The notes under the pieces: generated by a model
Database searches by the model: none
The model's input: only the letters and a program-made list of their open reading frames with translations
What the model was told of the DNA's origin: nothing
Made by a program: the position numbers and the translations under genes
Shown: positions 54,785-60,000 of the stretch, in pieces
How the letters are laid out: each line of letters starts with the position of its first letter
How positions within the stretch are numbered: the stretch's first letter is position 1
Source of the DNA: Owenia fusiformis
Lineage: Eukaryota; Annelida; Polychaeta; Sabellida; Oweniidae
Direction: 5' to 3'
Length of the DNA stretch: 60,000 bases
Assembly: GCA_903813345.2 (NCBI GenBank)
Contig: CAIIXF020000004.1
Location: 9,806,196 to 9,866,195, forward strand

Positions 54785-55874
54785 CAGACTTGCCAACCTA
54801 AAATGAAAATTGTCAGGAGATTTAAAGAAAATTGCGGTACTTTAACGGGAGTTTTTTCAAAATCCGGTAGTTTTTTGAAAAAAAGCGGGAGTTTTTACGG
54901 GAGATTTTTGAAAAAACCGTAGTTTTTACGGGCGATTTAAAAAAACGGGAGTTTTTGCGGTACATTTTGAAAAAACTGGAGTTTTTACGGGATATTTTGA
55001 AAAAAACTAGAGTTTTTACGGGAGGGTTTTCAAAAAAGGTATTTTTGCGGTAAATTTAAAAAACGTGACTTTTTACGGAAGATTTCAGAAGAAACGGGAG
55101 TTTTTGCGGTAGGTTCTGAAAAAACGGGAGTTATTATGACGCATGCGCAGTTAATAAACTAATTAGAACTTATAATCTAAGATAGATGTCACTTACGTTC
55201 ATTATTTCACAGCAGTCCCTACCCATAATGCGCCTTATATTGCGGGAATATTTTGTTTAGCGCCATATAAAAACAAAATGTATTCTCCCGACAGAAGTAT
55301 GACAGAATATGAACTGGCCCCCGTTTGTGGACATTTGGTGTGCAAACTTATACCGAACTGATCGCAGAAAAGCAATTTGAATCATGGGATTGGGAATGAA
55401 GTACTTTTAAGTTATTTATGAAAATATCGATAGTGAACCATGGGAGCCAATCCTTCTCAAGAAAGAAGCATGCCTGCAATAATCAAGTTCACAAATTTGT
55501 CAGATTCCTTTAAATACGGTAGATTTCGACAGCAAAAAACGGAGATTTTACTGGAGTTATACCAAGAATACGGGAGATTTTACGGGAGTTATTAAAAAAA
55601 AACGTGAGCTTTTACGGGAGTTATACCAAGAATACGGGAGATTTTACGGGAGTTATACCAGAATACGGGAGATTTTACGGGAGATTTCAGCAAAAATACG
55701 GGAGATTTTACGGCCATATTTTTTTAGAAATTAGGGGAGATTTTAGTAGAAATGCGGTACGGGAGTTTACGAGGGTTTTTACGGGAGAAAACTGTACGGG
55801 AGTTTGGTATTTTTTACGGAAAAACAAAAAAATTACGGGAGATTCCCGTAAAAAACGGGAGGTTGGCAAGTCTG
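54785..55874. mobile_element. 1.09-kb element with CGGGAG repeats and TTGCCAACCT ends
   Basis: Inverted ends CAGACTTGCCAACCT / AGGTTGGCAAGTCTG flanked by CATTA on both sides (54780-54784 and 55875-55879). Both flanks of the interior are filled with degenerate 12-17-bp repeats of ACGGGAGTTTTT (left) and ACGGGAGATTTT (right). A unique centre (about 55130-55510) separates them. Non-coding. Confidence 0.8.
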
Positions 55875-56076
55875 CATTAATTATGTTAATTTCTTCAAAA
55901 TATAGATATTTGGAAAAGCAAGTTTGAAGTTTTATTACAAAATCATTCAAAAAGTTAAACTTGCCTGGAGATAACATTTTGGGTGCATCACACTTAATAA
56001 AGTATATTATAACATATGTAAATAACAAGTTTTTTGTACAGATTATATATATTATGCCCCGAGGCAAGGGACGATA

Positions 56077-56633
56077 TACAGGGTGTCAAATAAGTCCCGT
56101 CCCCCTCTACAGCCAAAACCAAGATATTTGGTACCAAGTGTGATATATCATTGGAAAGGTCTTCCAAAGTTACGTTGATTGGCATATATCTGACACATGT
56201 TAATCAATCTCACAAATTTTTACATTGTATCAATTGAGGTGACCATATGTGTAGAAACATGGCAATTTGGCGTATTTGGCAGGATTTTAAGAATCGAGTA
56301 TAAGAAAGGTCAAAGGGCCAAAGGATGACTAAATTTGTTTATGGCGATGAATTTAACCAATTTCTGGATAGGGTTAGATGTGTAGAAAATGTGTGAAAAC
56401 GTTTTTTGTAACAAGTGGAATGCGAAAAAGATTAACTTTTTGTCGTATTTCTGAGGTCATATCCTTGTCATTTTGACGCAAAAAAGCTACTTAAAGGATG
56501 GCAAATTAACTATTAAAGACTTGAGAGTTGTTGAATTAACATAACTTTGGATGATCTTTCTAATGGTATATCACACTAGGTACCGTCTGTTGAGGTTTTA
56601 GCAGGGGGGACGGAACTTATTTGACACCCTGTA
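56077..56633. mobile_element. 557-bp TA-flanked mariner-like MITE
   Basis: Ends ACAGGGTGTCAAATAAGTCCCGTCCCCC / GGGGGACGGAACTTATTTGACACCCTGT flanked by TA. Arms extend through AAAACC..., GGTACC, GTGTGATATATCATT.GAAAG and AAAGTTACGTT. Non-coding. Confidence 0.85.
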
Positions 56634-57081
56634 TTTTATATCCCAATAAACTATATTTCCTGTATGAAAACTGACCGTGCATAACTGTTGTATTGGAATA
56701 ATAAGCAGGTCGTCAATAGATCGAGTTTCCCCTTTTTGACCAATGGTACTCCTTCAGAACTTGAACATCCAATCGAGTTTTCTTTGAGATGTGTTTGTTT
56801 TCTGTGTTTACTCAGAATTCATCTGCATTATTTAATTTTGTTTACTCCGTTCGTCAGCGATCATTAATTAATTGTATTTTGTTTAGTTCAGTGCTTAAAT
56901 AGTTATGACGTAAATTCCCGGGGTGCGATATAGACATCGTATGTCCCAGAGAACGGCTTGAGAGGCATATTTGATTTCTATATCCTGGACCCTCGTTGGA
57001 GCGGGACATATGAAATATATTCACCCGAATGGAATATATTCCTGGTTAATATGAAACTGTTCCTGAAACTTCATCAGGTAT
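56634..57081. other. No gene recognised
   Basis: Unique AT-rich sequence with no supported exon. Confidence 0.35.
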
Positions 57082-57285
57082 CACTGGCGGATCCAGAAGA
57101 GGGGGTGGGGGTATATATGCCATATACCGCGTAACAGAAAATTGAAGCCCCACTTTTGATAGTTTGGCCTAAAAAAGCCCAAATAAGGCCAAGTAATGCC
57201 CCAAGAGGACCACTTATTTAGGCCCTAAAAATGTTTTGGGCCCCAAATTATTCTCTGGGCCCATCCAAGGGGGGGGGGTGGCATG
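57082..57285 (+). repeat. GGCGGATC-ended G-rich repeat, truncated copy
   Basis: CACTGGCGGATCCAGAAGAGG then GGCCTAAAAAAGCCC, GGCCCTAAAAATGTTTTGGG and TCTGGGCCCATCCAAGGGGG, the family seen at 15065 and 20371. The right terminal GATCCGCCAGTG is missing. Confidence 0.6.
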
Positions 57286-58660
57286 GTAAAGAAGTTGTTC
57301 ACCACGAGCCTGTTTTTGTACAATTGACTTACGAACGTTCGTTACTACGACTGGTACATAAACGGGCTCAAGAGGGATTTGATATGGGGAATATCACAAA
57401 GATTCAGAATTTGAATCAGGATATTAGTTCAAATCTTTTAGATCGCTAATTAAGAATTTAGTCAGTTATATCAGAAAATAACGACATTCTCAATGTTGTC
57501 ATCGATCAAGGTCAAGGTCGAATATCGAGTTGAGACCCTGGGAGCCAATTCTCTTTGAATTTAATACACTGTAGATGGCTTAAAAGTGAAAAGAGCGAAT
57601 CGAAGTCTCAAAAGATTTCCCGGAGCGGGATGATATCAGAATTAGCGGGATGAGATATCATATCAAACCTGATATCATCCCGCTAAATCCAATATCATCC
57701 CGCATCCCTATCCCAAATATTTCTTTTTTTGAATCAAACATGACGTAATACATTTAACAAGGCAAAGATGAAATATCAAGTGAAAGTGGCTATCCCAAAT
57801 ATGTAATTTATCACTAGGTGTTATAAACCTGATACTGCTCTGACCATGGTATAAAATAGCATTCAGTAAGAATTTTAATAATTATAGCTGTCACCATATT
57901 TTATATTTGGTTCTTGTAAAATACTGAAATTCGCCCAAAAAGGTGATAAAGTGAGTACTGATCTATCCCAAAATTTAAATATGACTCAACATTTTTGTGT
58001 ACTTTTTTAGTATACTTTATTTATATATAACATATTCTACTCTTTTAGTTACATGGTTTAACAATCCTCAAATGTTTACTAGGTAAATGTATGTTGCGAT
58101 GTAGACCTAACCCCAAAAAATTAGAGTCAAGCATATGTCAATTCCCATACTGTTAAACTCAGAAAAAATTCCCTTGTTAGTCATTTAATAGTTTGTAGAC
58201 ATGAAATTGTCCCAATGAGTAAGAAATCTAGTTTATAGAAAACTGCACCGTTATTTTGATTTTTAATCCTCGATTGAGATATAAGCAAAACTGTTTGTCT
58301 TTTGTAATAAACAACTTTGTGGTAATAAATGGTTAAAAATATGATCTATTTTTCAAGAGAACTCATGTGAAAAAACAGTTGTACTGTAAGGAATGTCTCA
58401 AAAGTTCTGGAATAATTTTTCGACCGATCTATTTCTTTGATTTCTTCAACATCAACCCTCATTTCCCCTGAGCATTAATAATTGCGATTTTTAAAACAGC
58501 CATTTTAAGAAAATTTTATGTTTTGTGAAAACGTTTGATTAACCACCGCTGTAGGAAATGAGTTTCAATGTATTAAAAAAAATATATATATGAGACTTCA
58601 TTTTCGTGAGGAGTGTTATCGTTACAGCCTTGTCAGCCGAGCCTTTGTCGGTGATAAGAA
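57286..58660. other. No gene recognised; short inverted repeats at 57.6 kb
   Basis: At about 57624-57703, GCGGGATGATATCAG and TAGCGGGATGAGATATCA pair with CTGATATCATCCCGCTA and CAATATCATCCCGC, giving two overlapping hairpins. The remainder is AT-rich upstream sequence of the next gene. Confidence 0.45.
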
Positions 58661-58670
58661 ACCATATTCC

Positions 58671-58704
58671 TATAAAAGGGGATGCCAATTTCTTCTCTTC
58701 AGTT
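58671..58704 (+). promoter_or_regulatory. TATA box and initiator of the cysteine-rich gene
   Basis: TATAAAAG starts at 58671, and an initiator-like TCAGTT has its A at 58701, exactly 30 bp downstream. The ATG follows 34 bp later. This points to a strongly or tissue-specifically expressed secreted product. Confidence 0.75.
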
Positions 58705-58734
58705 ACAACCTGACGAGTCGACATCAACTATAAC

Positions 58735-59856
58735 ATGAGGACTTTCATCATTCTCGCACTTTTCGCACTGGCAGTTTATGGTAAGTACGATAAATTGATG
58801 ATATTGATCATATTTTAGTCGAAAATTATTTCACTCTTTTAAGCAACCTGTTTGTGAATCATCTGTAGTAAAACTCGTTTTCAGGTTGGGTATTAATTTT
58901 GAAGAGGGTGGTCTTAAGTGATTTTTTCACGTACATGTGCTAGTTGTAATTATGGGACGATAGTTTTAATCAGTTTTGTATACAAGGAGTAGCTGTTGAA
59001 CTGTTTATCTCCAAAAAGATCACATGAGCATTGAATTTGATATGTATTAGAAACACTTAGCCTTTTCATGATTTTTAACATTAATAACTGAATAATATGC
59101 CGAAACAATTTTGAGTTGTTACTTGATCTGTTTCAAATCTAGGGAACGTTTTTAAGTTTTCATTGATAGTTAGCCTATTTTATACCCTTTAGTTTCGTTC
59201 AACTTCACTTCTCAAAAGAGAGCTTCGTCTTCGTAGTTTATAACTAGACTGCACGCAGGGTACCTATTTTATATCTTATTGGGTTAGCTTGAACTCTTTT
59301 ATGTATAAAATCGAAAGACACGATTCACTGCACAGCATTAGTTCTACTTAGAACCCGCTTTTTTACATTCGAACCATCGGAAATCACCACGTGACATCCA
59401 GAATTAACAACTTGTATCAAAACTGCAATATCATCTATGATAGTCAAAGGTTCGTACAGCCAGCTAAGACACAGATTGTGGTTAACATATACTCTTTATT
59501 ATTGTGTTTAGCCCAGGACGAGCCTTGCACTTGCGACCCAGACGACATTACTGAGATTTGTCCTGGTGAGACCCCTGCATCATGCAGGGAACGTGGCGGT
59601 TCATGTGTAGCCGACCCAGACCCATTAGGTGATAACAACCCATGCGCAGAGGGCCAGGAACCAGGTACATATATTTGAAATACATAATACGGGAACGAAA
59701 AGACAATCAAACCAAATAAATATTTATGAAATCCCTCCAGTATATGCATTAGGCTTTGTACGAATGGTTTTCCAATTTTCAGGAATCTTGGTTATTGGGG
59801 ACTGCTGTGACGAAAACTACACTGAGGCTTATACTTGTTGTGAACCAGCTTCATAG
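58735..59856 (+). CDS. Small secreted cysteine-rich acidic protein
   Basis: Exons are 58735-58780, 59512-59664 and 59783-59856, all phase-1 junctions with good GT-AG sites. The protein is about 90 aa. MRTFIILALFALAVYA is a signal peptide with likely cleavage before QDEP. The mature part is acidic with ten cysteines: PCTCDP, EICPG, SCRERGGSCVADP, NPCAEG, DCCDEN and YTCCEPAS. The CxxxGGxC and CC...CC spacing recalls defensin-like or other disulphide-rich secreted peptides, but I cannot assign a family or activity. The stop TAG overlaps a strong donor (TCATA|GTAAGTAT), so the gene may instead continue past the window. Confidence 0.8.
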
Positions 59857-60000
59857 TAAGTATTATAAGTGTTGCCTTATCACTGTTCCACTACTCGTTA
59901 CTTTGACGGAACGTCAATGTAACAAAATGGATGAATTTCCTGGTTACGCTGGTTACGAGTTTTTTGTTTTTCTCCGTTTAAACCTACTTATAAGTCAAGT

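Overview
The window is AT-rich nuclear DNA from an animal. It has spliced genes with GT-AG introns and one apparent AT-AC intron, TATA/Inr and ETS-like promoter signals, AATAAA polyadenylation signals, and many DNA-transposon and foldback repeats. The content (a ciliary IFT gene, a signal peptidase subunit, many MITEs and minisatellites) fits a marine invertebrate, perhaps a lophotrochozoan such as a mollusc or brachiopod. The sequence alone does not settle the phylum.

Four genes can be supported. (1) At 6.88-8.93 kb on the + strand, a three-exon gene encodes a single cold-shock domain that joins in phase to an upstream signal-peptide exon, so it reads as a secreted cold-shock protein of 118 aa. 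(2) At 39.26-23.26 kb on the - strand is a complete IFT81 gene (intraflagellar transport complex B) with 15 coding exons and 683 aa. (3) At 42.83-45.60 kb on the + strand is SPCS2, the signal peptidase complex subunit 2 (191 aa). Its second intron has U12-type AT-AC signals. IFT81 and SPCS2 are head to head and may share a short ETS-containing promoter near 39.8-39.95 kb. (4) At 58.74 kb to near the right edge on the + strand is a small secreted cysteine-rich protein with a textbook TATA box and initiator. A weak two-exon orphan lies at 16.0-15.5 kb on the - strand.

The rest is mostly repeat. From 0-1.3 kb there are three copies of a 165-bp MITE that targets CCGG; one copy splits a tRNA-Glu-like sequence. 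From 4.2-6.1 kb there is a foldback and a 60-70-bp minisatellite that reverses orientation. From 11-13 kb there is a 135-bp array and a mariner-like MITE. From 15-21.3 kb there are nested mariner-like elements with a transposase remnant and a GGCGGATC-ended repeat family. The IFT81 introns hold four minisatellites or arrays, two TTAA-flanked piggyBac-like MITEs, an hAT-like element, a 479-bp palindrome and decayed copies of exons 4, 8 and 9. From 40-47.5 kb there are several long inverted-repeat elements. From 49.7-53.8 kb there are 162-bp and 115-bp tandem arrays. From 54.3-57.3 kb there is a LINE remnant, a foldback built of short CGGGAG-type repeats, and further MITEs.

The most unusual items are the predicted secreted cold-shock protein, the AT-AC intron in SPCS2, the MITE inserted exactly at CCGG inside a tRNA-like sequence, and the higher-order hairpin minisatellite next to an IFT81 splice acceptor.
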